Assembly (NCBI GenBank): GCA_964017045.1
Contig: OZ024794.1
Span: 22,921,359 to 22,985,358, forward strand
DNA from: Omphiscola glabra
Lineage: Eukaryota; Mollusca; Gastropoda; Lymnaeidae
Direction of reading: 5' to 3'
DNA: 64,000 nt
Part shown: positions 1 through 13,000 of the stretch, in pieces
Layout of the letters: each line of letters begins with the position of its first letter
Numbering within the stretch: position 1 is the first letter of the stretch
Notes under the pieces: model-generated
What the model was told of the DNA's origin: nothing
The model's database searches: none
What the model saw: only the letters and a program-made list of their open reading frames with translations
Translations under genes and position numbers: made by a program

Positions 1-2189
1 TACCTGAATTTTTTAAAACAAGCCCTTCTATGATTTGCCATTTTGAAATGCAATGAACTGTTATATTTTATTTTCTGTATGGTCCAAGAAAGTGGGAAAC
101 TACTTTCTAAGGAAATTTTCTAGAGACTGTTTATTTCTGTCTTTCTTTCTGTTGATTCTTATAATGTAAGCTTAAATAACAAGGTTAAACATGTTATACA
201 AACATTGTTATTCATGTACATTTTAACGAGATTATAAACAACTCTGTACTTTCATGATCAAATTTGCATAAAGTTTACTTTGTAAAATGCTTTTGCCCCC
301 ACCCTGGGATAAAAAAAAAACATAATTAAATTTTTATTTTAATTTACAATCAGTTATTCTTTTTATTTTACTTATTTCTATTCTACAAATTCAAAGACAT
401 TGTTGTTAATTAACAGTGTGTCATAATAAATCTTATATCAATAATTGCCAAATCTTTTAATTTAGAGAAAGCACTTTGATTAAGAAATAAAGCATATAAA
501 ATATTTGAATAGTTATAGATTTTATTAAAAAATTACAGTCGGGGGATGTCATCAGCAGAAAAATATCAGTGTTCATTCAGAAAAACAACGGATACATTTG
601 CCTAGACTTAGGCCTCCCACCAATTCACCCTTGCATCCATATCTATGTACATTTATATTGACCCTCAAAATGTTTACTTACATTTCAAGACATTAAAAAT
701 AAAATTATAATATATATCAATAAAATAAAATGAAATGCATTTACTTTGAAATTTTCTCTGCATTTCCTAGAGCATTATTCCTTTGTGCCATAATATGAAC
801 AGTTTTGTTATCCATTTTCTATTAAACAATTTTAGACATTTTAAAATCACATACTTAATGTTATTTTCTGAAAATGTGAGAAAATAAGGATTGAGTTACA
901 CATTATGGTCTCTTGAATATTGCTGAGCAGTATTTGGCTATTAAAATATTTTGGATTCATCTCAATTTTAAATTTTGATAAAGAAGGATAGGATGATTGT
1001 TGATATCATTTTTTTTTAGATTTTAAAATAAATTTATTCTAGTCAGATTTGATTGAGTTAGCATATTGTATTCTATTGTTAAATTTGATTCAGGGATTAT
1101 AGAAGATTGCATTGTTTATAAGCCAGTAAGAAGGCAACTTTAAAATAAAGTTTTGTTATCATTATTGCTTTAATTGATGATGATTTATCCTAAACCAACT
1201 TGGATCTTTTGATCTGTATTGAATCTGTTTTGGATTAATGGTTGGTGTTTTCCTTAAGTAAAATTTAAGTGGAGGTTAATTTATAAGAATTTAAAAGGCA
1301 TATTTTAAAAATTAAATGGCATAATTCCATTAGACGTATATTGCTTTTAAAGTGTACCATTTTTGTTATTGTGATCTCATTTTCAGTTCTCTTAAAGGAG
1401 GTTTAAAAAATACTTTTTTTTAATGATAAGATTCATGCATCTAGATCTAAGCTTTTGAGTTTAATTGGTTAATTTGTCTCTACTTTTGAAATTTATTATT
1501 TTGACTGTTCTAAATATAGAGAAACCAATGACAAATTATTTGAGATAATAAGTTACAAAATAGTTTGTACATGAAAATTTCAGATGAATAATTGTGCAAA
1601 GTGTTTCCCATAGCCAAATTATAAGATATTGTTCATGTTGCATAATCAAACTGAATGAGCAGTTACATAAAATGCAGTCAGAGATTGTAGTTTGTGAAAT
1701 TTTGTGAATTAGTACTTAAACTGTATTCAGTCTATATGTACATTAACAGCTGAAGTATAACAATTTTTCAAGTCATATTATTACAAAATGTACCAGTATA
1801 ATACTACAAATAAATTAAATATTTTCAGGGATAGATGGAATGAATTATTTCATTTACACTTTCTGTTTTACCGACAGCTAGCGCACCGTATAAATTACAA
1901 GTAAATTTTCATAATTATTTTGTATATAACTTGACGCCAGTAAATTGCAAGAAAGTTTTAAGGCACTTAAAAATAAAACTTGCTTTCAGTGATTTTCATA
2001 TAATATTGTTTGAATAAGTGATTCTGGTACTGATAAACACTGATAAATTTATGACAAGCCCTTGATAATAAGTTTTAAAATATATTTGAAATCATTTTAA
2101 CACCAAGATGTATAAAACTGAACAATGCAGAGTGACAAGATTATTTCAAAATACATTTGACCTCTGTAAATATGCTTAAAATTAAATTG

Positions 2190-2340
2190 TTCATCTATCC
2201 ATCCCTGTGGTGTTACAGCCCATGTAGGGTTTTGGCCTGCCTCACCACTTCCTTCTATCGGACCTAACTAATGCTTTTCTTTTCCATGATTGGATTTCCA
2301 GCTGCTATAGACCTTTTGCCACATCATCCAAAATAATTAA
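2190..2340. repeat. Possible dispersed repeat fragment
   Basis: A stretch of higher GC than its surroundings, starting with a CATCTATCCATCCCTGTGG-type sequence. It looks like an interspersed repeat remnant of the kind common in invertebrate genomes. No target duplication or terminal repeat was found, and no second copy was confirmed in this window. Confidence 0.25.
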
Positions 2341-5300
2341 TCCAAAATGTTTTTATTCAACTCAAATTTATTTCTCAAAAGACACCACCTAAGTAGTGGA
2401 TTGGAACAGCTTAATCTAGACTTGTAGTCTTTAACAATCATTAATCAGAAATAAAAGATATAGCATTTTAAGAGTATAACTTATCTTTGTTTTATCCCTA
2501 TAAAAATATCTGTAATGGATGGCATCTGTGTGATGTTATTAAGTACTAATGAAAATATGTGTGTTTAATAGTAAAACTAAATGTTTCTAGGTATTTAGAA
2601 TTTTATATCACTATATGCAGTAGTTATATACAGAAGTTGGAGATTAGCTGTTAGTTGAACTTATAATGTAGTGTCTTTTTTAGAAGGAAAACACTTTCAA
2701 GTATTGACTATTTATCATGTAAATTAGCATAATTAGACATTTATAATTTCTAAATTAGTAAATTCCTGTTGTAATACTCTGTAAAGCATATTTTAATTAT
2801 TGGTGTCTTGTTATCGTGTAGAGAAATACATCACTGATTATTAATGGTTTAATTATTATAAAAATGTATGGATATTTTTTTTTTAAAATAGTAAATAAGC
2901 TTTGAAAAAGCAATTATTATCAAAGACAAACTGAGTTTTATGTTTCATGTTCCTGATTTTAAACTTAAGACAAGAAAAAGTTACCCCAAAAAATATGGTA
3001 TGTTCATTTCATTTAATTATTCAAAAACTTCATCTTTTAATGATTTTTATTAACACTTGTTTGGAACTAAAAATTAGGATTTCTTCTGCTTCTCTCTCCC
3101 CCCCCCCCCCCCCCCCACCCACCTTTTCCCCCTATAAAAAAATAGATCCGCTTGTTGGATCAAGTTTCTTAATGTGGAGTTGATGCCTTTAAAAAATTTC
3201 TCCAGTTGGCTGCTTGCACTGGTTTATGCAATTCTTCAGTGTTTAATGTATTTGCGTCTTTTGTTTATGCTAGGTATGCCAACTGGTATACTGAGACTGT
3301 TGATTGTGGATGAATTTTCCTTTTTGGGGATTCTTTCAGTATCTGGGCTTCATAGAAATGAGATGCATTTCTTAACAAATGAACCAACCATCATGTGCAT
3401 TTTATATATGGCTGACAATGTTTGTTTTGAATTTCTCTGTGAAGATTGATCCATCTTTGGTTTGTGTATTTTGACATTAAAAAAATTATCACGATGATGT
3501 TTCAAAAGATGGAATGCAATGGGCCAAAGCTGAAATTTTTTAGTTATTCTGTAGTTGCAGATACATCTAAATTTCAACTTTGTGTACTTGTCTGCATATC
3601 TTTTTAAATTTTAAAACGTTATTCAGTTTATAGCATAGAAATGTTAAATAAATTTAAATTTTTTATTTCAAATCATATCCAACCTGTGCAATATGTGTAT
3701 TCAAACAATACAATAAATGTAAATGATAGTTTGCTTTATTACTTTTCACATTGAATGGAGACTCGATGAGCTACATATATCAAATATAATACTAGCTATG
3801 CTCAGACCAGATGTAGAAATTTAAAAATATATTTATGCTATCCCAATTATATACCCTACATAAAAATTTAACAGATAATTGCAGAAATTATTAAATCAAC
3901 AATGGAATAAAGAAATTTTAGATAATCCTGGGTAATAATTAGATTAACAAAAATATTTAGATATATATTTTTATAATCTTTCTGGATACTTAAATATATT
4001 ATATATACATATAAAATGCACACTTGGTCTGGCTAGAAAAATTTATTAAGAATTTTAAAAATAACTAGCTTTATGTCTTTGGTGCTGTGCTGGTAATTTG
4101 TCCAGGTTGCCATTAAAATTAAAAATATTTGAGATGAGGAAAAAAATAAGAAAAGTATTAGTGGTTATATCATTCGTTTGTAAAAAAAATTTTTTGCATT
4201 AAAATGTACCTTTATCACAGAATTTATATAAAACGGCTATGTACTTACAATGGCTTTTCAAGCAAATTATATTGACTGATTGATGTTTGCTTAGGCTTGA
4301 AAGAAAATTCAGTATTTTTATCCTATTTGCTTTGTTTTTAAAAAATAGTTGTTTTTTTCCTTTAAAAAACTGAATAGAAATACTTAATTTGTAAAAAAAA
4401 AACTCTTACATTTTGTCTCTTTTTTTTTTTTTCTCCAATTTATTATTAAAAACATTATATGGTCTGTAAAATAATCTCAAAATTGCATCAGAGAAAAGCA
4501 CATTTTTTGTTACATGATCTAACCAAATGTTTAAAAGTTTGTGTAAAGTTGTTAGGATTTTATTGTCTCCTGTAAACAAATTTTAAACCTGACTTATGTG
4601 TTAAGAGAGTTACAGCAACAATATTCACATATTAAAGAGGATACATATTTAAAACAAATGTTAAAATTCTGATTATTTTAACGAAGTAATTATGTATGTG
4701 GCATATAATGTTACATTTTAAAGGGCCAGTAATGTATTTAAACACTACATATATTTGTTTTGCCTAGGTATAGGCTTCTGTTGCCAGTTAATAAAAAACC
4801 TACCTTAAACTTAAAATATGTGACCTTCATTACTTTCATTTTAAGTTGGAGCTGTAAACATGTACTAAAGCCTACACTCTTAGTTAAAATAACTAAGTTG
4901 TAAATGGATTTGTGAGATCCTCATGTTATGATGGTCTCTTCGTTTTTATTAGTATTAAGTAAGGATATTTTGTTACAAGTATTCTCTTGGAAAATGTTTT
5001 CATTAACATATAAAATGTAAGTTCACCAGGGAAACTGATAGATGGGGATAAAAACATTTCATCAATCGTAGTGCCATTGTGGGCCTTCTTGTTCAGCTGA
5101 TCAGAACAGATGTTTGCCCATTGAAACAAGAATGGAAGGAAACATTGCAAGGAAAGAAGTTATTAGATTTTCATGAGTACTATCAGGATTAACTTAAATA
5201 TCAGGATTAACTTAAATATGACTTAAAAAATTCATTTAAAAAATAAATTGTACCAAATATTGTGAACAACAATTGTGGCATTTTTCTCTTTCTTCCTTGA

Positions 5301-6232
5301 GGTTTAAATATTTAAAATATTTTTTTTATTGCCCCTCCTCCCCACATTTTTAAAAAAAATTCCTTAATCCATAAATATTTAATGAAAAACTGTGGTAAAG
5401 TGATCATCTCTTCAGAGCTTTATGATTGGTGCATTCACAAATCACAACCCAAAAGTGTGTTTGGTTTTACAATTCTATTTTGTTCAGCTAATACCAAGTT
5501 GTTTGTACAGGTATATTTCGCTTCACATTTATGTTCCATACAAATTTTTTGAAGATTAAGCACGTAATCCCATCGACTTTTTCAAAGCGTTACCTTGCCT
5601 TTGATGCTTTCAAAATTTATGCTAACTTTGTACAACTTTTAAACAGCTGAAAGGACTGAATTTCAGTCTTTGGTTTTTTTGTTTTTGTTTTTTTAATGTA
5701 AATTTTTAAATAGTACTATTAGTATTGCTGTTAAAGTACCTAGCAGTAACAGTTTGAATATTGTCCAAACCATGTTAGTTAGAGTCAGACACCTGGATTT
5801 TACAGTCTGAATATTGTAAGAGCTATAAATGTTAGCAGACAATTGCAGTACATTTTTATTTATTATAATTTATTAATAAATACCCATAACCATGAGGAAT
5901 TTGTGTTGCTGGCTTTTTACTTTGTTTATCTCTCTGTCAGTCTTGTCTTTTGTAGCACTATTCTGTTTTGAAATAGGTGTGATACTATTATTATTCATCA
6001 TGGTCAAATTAATAGTAGTCTATATTTATTGATAATTTCTTCAAATAGCTATCCTATAATCAAGATATGTGATGGCAAACATAATTACTATGCAGTTTTC
6101 ATGTGTGTCCGAGTCACATAAATGGTTTACTAAAAATCTCATCCCAAGATTGACATTATCTCTAGATAGCAACTAGGCTCTGAGATTTTAAAATGAACTT
6201 ACATTTAATAGAGTAGCTTCATCTATCTAATC

Positions 6233-6540
6233 CAATGGTTCCCAACCTTTTTGACTCATTCAGCCCTTTATAGAATTAATTAATAAGGGTTGGCCCCTTA
6301 AGCCTACCCTATTTCTTACAAGTTAATTGCATTTAGGAGAAGACTGTTTTATTGTGAGTTTTTTTTTTTTGGGTGTTGGTGTAGATAAAATAGCTTGACA
6401 TAAAATAATATAATAACGTTTAGTGAGACACCTTTTATTTATTTATTTATTTTTCACGCTTTTCTGCTTTTTGCTTGTTCCTTTAATTTTCATTAAATTT
6501 TTATTTATTTCCTGGAGTTGCCAAGGGTTGGGAACCAATT
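6233..6540. mobile_element. hAT-type non-autonomous element (308 bp)
   Basis: The element begins CAATGGTTCCCAACC and ends GGTTGGGAACCAATT, giving inverted ends that share GGTTCCCAACC. It is flanked by a perfect 8-bp direct repeat, ATCTAATC, at 6225-6232 and 6541-6548. An 8-bp target duplication and ends derived from CAGTGGTTC are typical of the hAT superfamily. There is no coding capacity. It lies about 500 bp upstream of the first recognised intersectin DH exon. Confidence 0.85.
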
Positions 6541-7048
6541 ATCTAATCATTTCAAGGATTTAAATTAATTTTTTTCCCAAAAGATCATAGAATAAAGTTT
6601 AACTACAGATCCCTGGGTACAGCTTATGTCTTATATTGAAACATACAAAATAGGAGTTGTAATATTTGTTAGTTCCATTATTTGGCTGGATCAGACTAGA
6701 AATATTTCCACTATGACACTGGTTTCAATTCATATATTGGTGAGATGAAGTGGAGATTTCAGTTGTGCATCTCTCACCAACCAGTCGACCATCTTGCTCA
6801 GCGTCCCCCCAAAAAAGATTTTCTCTATCTGTCACACATCTTTCCATGTCCTTGCACCTATATAGGTTCCCATCCCAAAACGGGGGCAGAATAAACGGGA
6901 TGAAATGAGTCAAAATTTCCTAAAATACTTCATCTTCTAATTATTGGACAGTTGAAAGATAAACTGTCAATTATGTAATGAAAGTAGAAGAAGTAATGTT
7001 AACCACACTCTCAGCATGATTGAAATGTTACTCTTGCTTTTTTCATAG

Positions 7049-10000
7049 GGATGAATGATACCCAAGGTAGCCTGACTAAAGATGAACAAAAGAGACAACA
7101 GGCTATACAAGAGCTGATCAACACAGAGGAGTCCTACAACACAGACATGCAGATAGCTCTAGAGGTAATGTGGTTGTATTGTCTTACAGGTGCTGAGTGG
7201 CCGAGTGGTCTGAACTGAGTCTATCCCAAGCCAGTGGACTCGAGTTCAATCCACAGTAAAAGTAGAAACATCACCAGCACCCAGGGTGGATGGGACTCAT
7301 TAACGATGGATGGCAACTCATCTAAGAGAATCAAACACTGAAATCAAACCTGTCAATATGATATTGACACAATGAAAATTCCAACAACTCCTGCGATATA
7401 GAATGCATAAAGATCACAACGCGACACAAAAAACACTACTGGTCAACTACTGCATCCCAGTCTTCTTGACTAAGTCAATCCATTGGACGCGAGAGTGAGG
7501 CTGCTGAATTCAGGAACAAGTAAAGGCTACTATTCAAGTCAAAATTTACCGTGGTCATCTTCTTGTGCGAAGGATGAACAATAAAAATAAAATAATTATA
7601 TTGTCTTGAGCAATAAAAAGCGAGGGAAATATTAATCCAGAAGTTAACTTTACATGCTAAAAAAAGAAATTTTCCATCAATGTCTTGAAAAGAGATAATA
7701 GTGATGATGTGTCACTAATGTAATGAGTGGTATGTTTTGGAATAACCCATGCTGCATACTGTAGTGATTATTAAGGAAACAATATTAAAAAAAACTTCAA
7801 AATTTGTAGTAAAATACAATCAACATATTATGACCTAGGTGTGTTTTAAAAATGCAGTCCTGTATGTTCATTGAGAAATGTCTACTATCTTTTCTTTTTG
7901 TAATTTGCAAAAAATAAAAAATTTGCAGAAAATTTGTTTGTAAACTTGTGTGTATTTGCCTTTTTTAGGTGTTCAAAAAGCCTTTACTAAATGGGAATGT
8001 CATTGCGGAACAGTTTGTTCAGCAAATTTTCATCAATTGGGAGGAGTTGATAGTGTGCAATAAAAAACTTCTACAGTAAGTTAACACACATAATTCAATA
8101 GAGCTGCATCTTTTTATTGGAATTCCAGATTAAGTTAAATGAAAACAACCATTTCAAATATTTCTACATAAGGTGTGTTATTTATTTTCCTCAAAATGTT
8201 TTTTTTAAAGAATTCTAAGATTTTCTGAAATGTCTCCTCACGTGGCCCTTATATACAAAGCCTATTGCAACACTTAGAGGCTCACAATAGTCAATTACTG
8301 GTTTCAGATTTATTTATTTTTAAATTCGTCAACAGAGAATATAGAATGCAAAAGCAGTTCAGTTTATAATAATTATTTTCTTTTCCTCTTGTATCTCCAG
8401 AGCACTGCGTGTGAGGAAAAAGATGTGTGGAAAAAATGGGGTTATCGTCAGTATAGGAGATATTTTATGTGAAAGTGTGAGTTTCCACAATGATTTAAAC
8501 AATCACAAATTAATATTAAACTAATAACGACAAATGGTGTCAGACTACTGATTAGATCTAATAGCCACTTTGTTATTAAACTAATAAGGACAAATTGTGT
8601 CAGATTACTGATAAGATCTAATAGCCACTTTGTTATTAAACTAATAAGGATAAATGGTGTCAGACTACTGATTAGATCTAATAGCCACTTTGTTATTAAA
8701 CTAATAAGGACAAATGGTGTCAGACTACTGATTAGATCTAATAGCCACTTTGTTATTAAACTAATAAGGACAAATGGTGTCAGACTACTGATTAGATCTA
8801 ATAGCCACTTTGTTATTAAATGAATAAGGACAAATGGTGTCAGACTACTGATAAGATCTAATAGCCACTTTGTTATTAAACTAATAAGGACAAATGGTGT
8901 CAGACTACTGATTAGATCTAATAGCCACTTTGTTATTAAACTAATAAGGATAAATGGTGTCAGACTACTGATTAGATGTAATAGCCACTTTGTTATTAAA
9001 CTAATAAGGATAAATGGTGTCAGACTACTGATTAGATCTAATAGCCACTTTGTTATTAAACTAATAAGGACAAATGGTGTCAGACTACTGATTAGATCTA
9101 ATAGCCACTTTGTTATTAAACTAATAAGGACAAATTGTGTCAGACTACTGATTAGATGTAATAGCCACTTTGTTTTTTTAGTTTGTATTATTAAAATAAA
9201 ATTTAAAAATTTTTAGTAAATGGATGTTACCACTACATTTTTATGGGTTAACTAAATCACAAATTGTTTTCAAGAAGTAAAAAAGTTTTTTTTGTGTTTG
9301 TAAATTACAATTTTATACAGTTTAGATTTCATTGATCACTGTTAAAAAAAACAATTACATTTCTGTTTCAGTTGCCACATATGAATCCTTACATGCGTTT
9401 CTGTAGCTGTCAGCTGTCTGCTGCTGCTACCTTACAGAGAATATCTGAATCTAGCCAAGCATTCCTAGAATTTCATAAAGTAAGAGATTTAGTTTGGAAA
9501 AAAATTGTAACTTTTATTTTTTATTTTTTTTTATATTGCAGGTGTTTTTGGGTTTGGCATATTTTAAAAGCAAAATTCATTTTGTGATGACCAGCTGACA
9601 ACAGAAAATATTGATTTATAAAACTATCAAATTTGCATGCATGATACAGTGTCAAACTCCTGTGTGCACTAGATTGTTTAATTCACCAAGTTCTCTTACG
9701 TGTTGAAATATGTGGTACTAGCACAGAAACCAACCCAAGTCTTTTTCATAATAAATGCCACTTTAATATATAATTAAATTCACAGACTCTTAATTCCATA
9801 TACACTTGTATACCGCAGTTCGCTATCAGAGAGAAATAAAACACAACCTTCTTCCACAAAGTTCCTTTCACGACTGCCAGACAAATAAAGCGTACATCAG
9901 AAAACAGACAAGACAATACGTCATAATAAGCATAAAAATATGTCACCAAGTCATGCACGGAAAGAGCATTCACCAATGAATTCATCTCTCAAAAACACAC

Positions 10001-13000
10001 TGCACCTAAACAAACATAATATCCAGCCGCAACAATTATCACTGAACTCCCATACTCAACATACAGCAAAGGGCTTATATTTTATTTACCCTGAAATTTT
10101 CTCAGGTTTTTTGGAACTTGGAATGAGTCACTATTTTACATGAGTGAGAACTTTTTAATTTATCTTATCTTATATTTCAACTGTTTTTTTAAAAATAATT
10201 AATTGCATTTCATATGCAATCAGAAGATATGCATACCTAAAAAGGATAGTATTAGTCTATTTCCTTTATTCAACAGGCTGCCATGCAGAATCCTAAAGTG
10301 AAAGGAATTCATCTCAGTGGCTACCTTTTAAAACCTATGCAGAGAATAACTCGTTATCCATTACTTATAGACAAGGTTTGTTTATTATTATTAAATAATT
10401 ATGTTGGGAAGAGGGAATGGAAACAGGACTGTGCCAGGGAAAAGCTGTGCTGAAAATGCATCGCACGCGAAAACCCCCCCCCCCCCCCCCCCCCCAACCA
10501 ATACATCAATAAAGGATATGTGATCTAGGCATTATATATGACTCAATATGTCTATTTAAGGATAATTTACAAATTTGTCCCCCCTCCGCGACCTCTTGCA
10601 CAGCCCTGATTGGGGCTGTGTGTTCACATTAAATATCGGAAAGGCTTTAGTAATCACGTTTAAATAAATTTGTATATAATTTTTATAATATTTTTATGTC
10701 TGTCTTACTCATGTTCTACAGTGTGTTGGAGAAAGAGTATGAGACAAGTCACTAATGAAAATCATAATTCAAAATTAGTGTTCTTTGATTTAATTTATTC
10801 TATTGAGCTGTCTTTTTTGTTTTTGTTGAGTACACCTTTTACAAAACGTTAGCCATCTGATTACCAGGTGGATGTATAATTAGCAACTCCATATTTATCT
10901 TCAACAAAATGGCAGGGTTTTTGCCAAACATCTCTCATGCCAAACATCTCTCATGCCAAACATCTCTCATGCCAAATATCTCTCATGCCAAACATCTCTC
11001 ATGCCATACATCTCTCATTATTGGCTTGTAAGGAACCAGATAAAAACTGGTTAAAACCTTTTTGGAACCTCTTTGCCAGATTTTAGCAAGTACTCCACCA
11101 GATCATGCAGACAGGGGAAACCTTGAAGAAGCCCTCACTTTAGCTCAAGAGCTCTGCAGTCAAGCCAACCAGTGTGTGAAGGAAAAACAGAATTCTGACA
11201 GCTTAGAGTGGATCCAGTCCCATGTACAATGTGATGGATTAGCAGAAGTGAGCCCACAAATATAAATTCAATAATATGAATCATGCACTGCTATTAGGAC
11301 ACTTGGAATAAAATCTGAATTTCTGATTATCAATTATGACAATTCCTTAATAGTTGAAACATCTCAATGAATGAAAAATAGGAACACAGATTTGAAGAGA
11401 AAGAAAATTCGTCAGTTATAGATTTTTTTTTAAATTAACTTTATAAATTAGAAAAAAGTTTAAGAAAGTTTTCTAATGGTGAAATGTGAAATTTACTTAC
11501 ATAAAAATACAAGCCGTGAAGAAGCTGATGATGAGAATGGGCATTTTTTTAATTTTTAGAAACATGAAGATATCACTTATAAAAGAGGGAGAAGCTTTTT
11601 TTTAATGACACCTGATTATTTATCAATTGATGTTCACCTTTCATTATCTAGATCTGATACTGATAACAGGATTGCTATAATCTTGCAAAAAAATATTTTT
11701 TTTTTCAGAATATAATATTTAACTCCTTAACAAATTGTATGGGGCCACGTAGACTTTTATTCCATGGAATTCTTTTCAAGGTGATTTTCAAATTTACTGA
11801 ATTGTCAAAGCTGTGTATTCTTATCTTTATCTACATTATTTAAAAGATTAATGTAATTCCCTTCATATTTTTAAGGTAATATGTCTATGCTTTTTGTATT
11901 TTATTGCATTAAATTGAGGAAAAATGTCCATAACATTAAGAGAGTTGCATGCATGGACATGAAAAGAAAAATGACTTGCTCTGTTTTTCCATTTTGTCTA
12001 GGCTAAAAGTAGTAAAGAACTAGTTGGCTTTCTCTTCAATGACTTTCTAATGTTGGCTCAAACATCCCGACCTCTGGGCCCCAGTTTCAGCACGGTCCAT
12101 TTATTTGATACTAATACCTCATTTAAAATGTACAGATTGGTAAGTGGAAATACCAAACTGATCAATTATTTGAAACCACATTGTATTTTTATGATTCTCA
12201 TAGTTAAATATTAAGTAAATGTGTTCTAATCATTTTCTAAATTGTGCCGGTGTCTTCTACACATTTAAAGTTTTGCAAAATATTTCTTGTTAAAATTGAT
12301 ACAAAATTTTTGTTTTACAGCCAATATTTTTAAATGAAGTGACTGTTTCCAAGTCTGGAGATGATGGAGATCCTTTCATTTTCCGCATTACAAGTGACAG
12401 AATTATCAATCTTAAAGCAGTTTCAGCTGTGGAAAGGTAGGTATATTAGAACAAATGTTCTATTTGTTTTATCAATAAAGGGTGTAACTTAACTGTTATA
12501 TAAATAATCAGGTGTGTAAACTAAATGTGTTCTGTGATATTGTGTTTATATTTAACTCTCTGTAGTTTTGAAAAGTGCCTTCTATTTGTTAAATCAGAAA
12601 TAAGAAGGTTTGGTTGGTGGATAGGGAAGGATGAAAGAAAAACAAGTTATTGAGTCCACTTCCTGCAGCTCAGGATCTCCTAGTTGATCAATAAGCACAA
12701 AAACTAGGAAAGAAGTCATCTTTGAAGTTGGATTTAATTTCCATATGGCTTTTTCCAGTGACGTTAATCTTGCTGATGTTTTTTTAAGCAAGTAATATGA
12801 ATTTATTGTTATGTTCTTTATCAATATTGAATGATTGTTTCATTAAAAAAAATAAAGGTAAAAATTTTGTTTGCTAAAAAGATTTAATTATTTCAGGGAT
12901 ACCTGGGTAAGAGAAATTGATAATGCTTCCAAACAGTACAAAGATAAGGCTAAGAGGAAACTTGAAAGAGCTCATTCAGGTAAAAACATTATTCTTTTAC

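Larger units (their letters stand above)
1..7048 (+). other. Intron or short-isoform 3'UTR of intersectin, upstream of the DH exons
   Basis: This AT-rich stretch has no exon I can support. The open frames in it are short, lack flanking splice sites in phase, and resemble nothing I know. In animals intersectin has a short form that ends after the SH3 domains and a long form that continues into DH-PH-C2, so this may be the intron between them or the 3'UTR of the short form. It contains a poly-C run near 3100-3116, a short duplicated segment near 5180-5218, a possible dispersed repeat near 2190-2340 and the hAT element at 6233-6540. The SH3 and EH exons must lie before position 1. Confidence 0.6.

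Noticed and set aside
3174..3449. 91-codon frame with hydrophobic N-terminus
   Set aside because: AT-driven frame without conserved motifs; it overlaps an antisense frame of similar length and follows a poly-C tract.
6725..6913. Minus-strand open frame of 62 codons upstream of the intersectin DH exons
   Set aside because: No homology that I recognise and no splice or promoter context; the GC-richer segment may be an old repeat.
8513..9173. CRISPR-like array
   Set aside because: Units are contiguous with no unique spacers and the context is an animal intron; this is a tandem satellite. The same holds for the arrays at 39371, 52812, 58566 and 62607.
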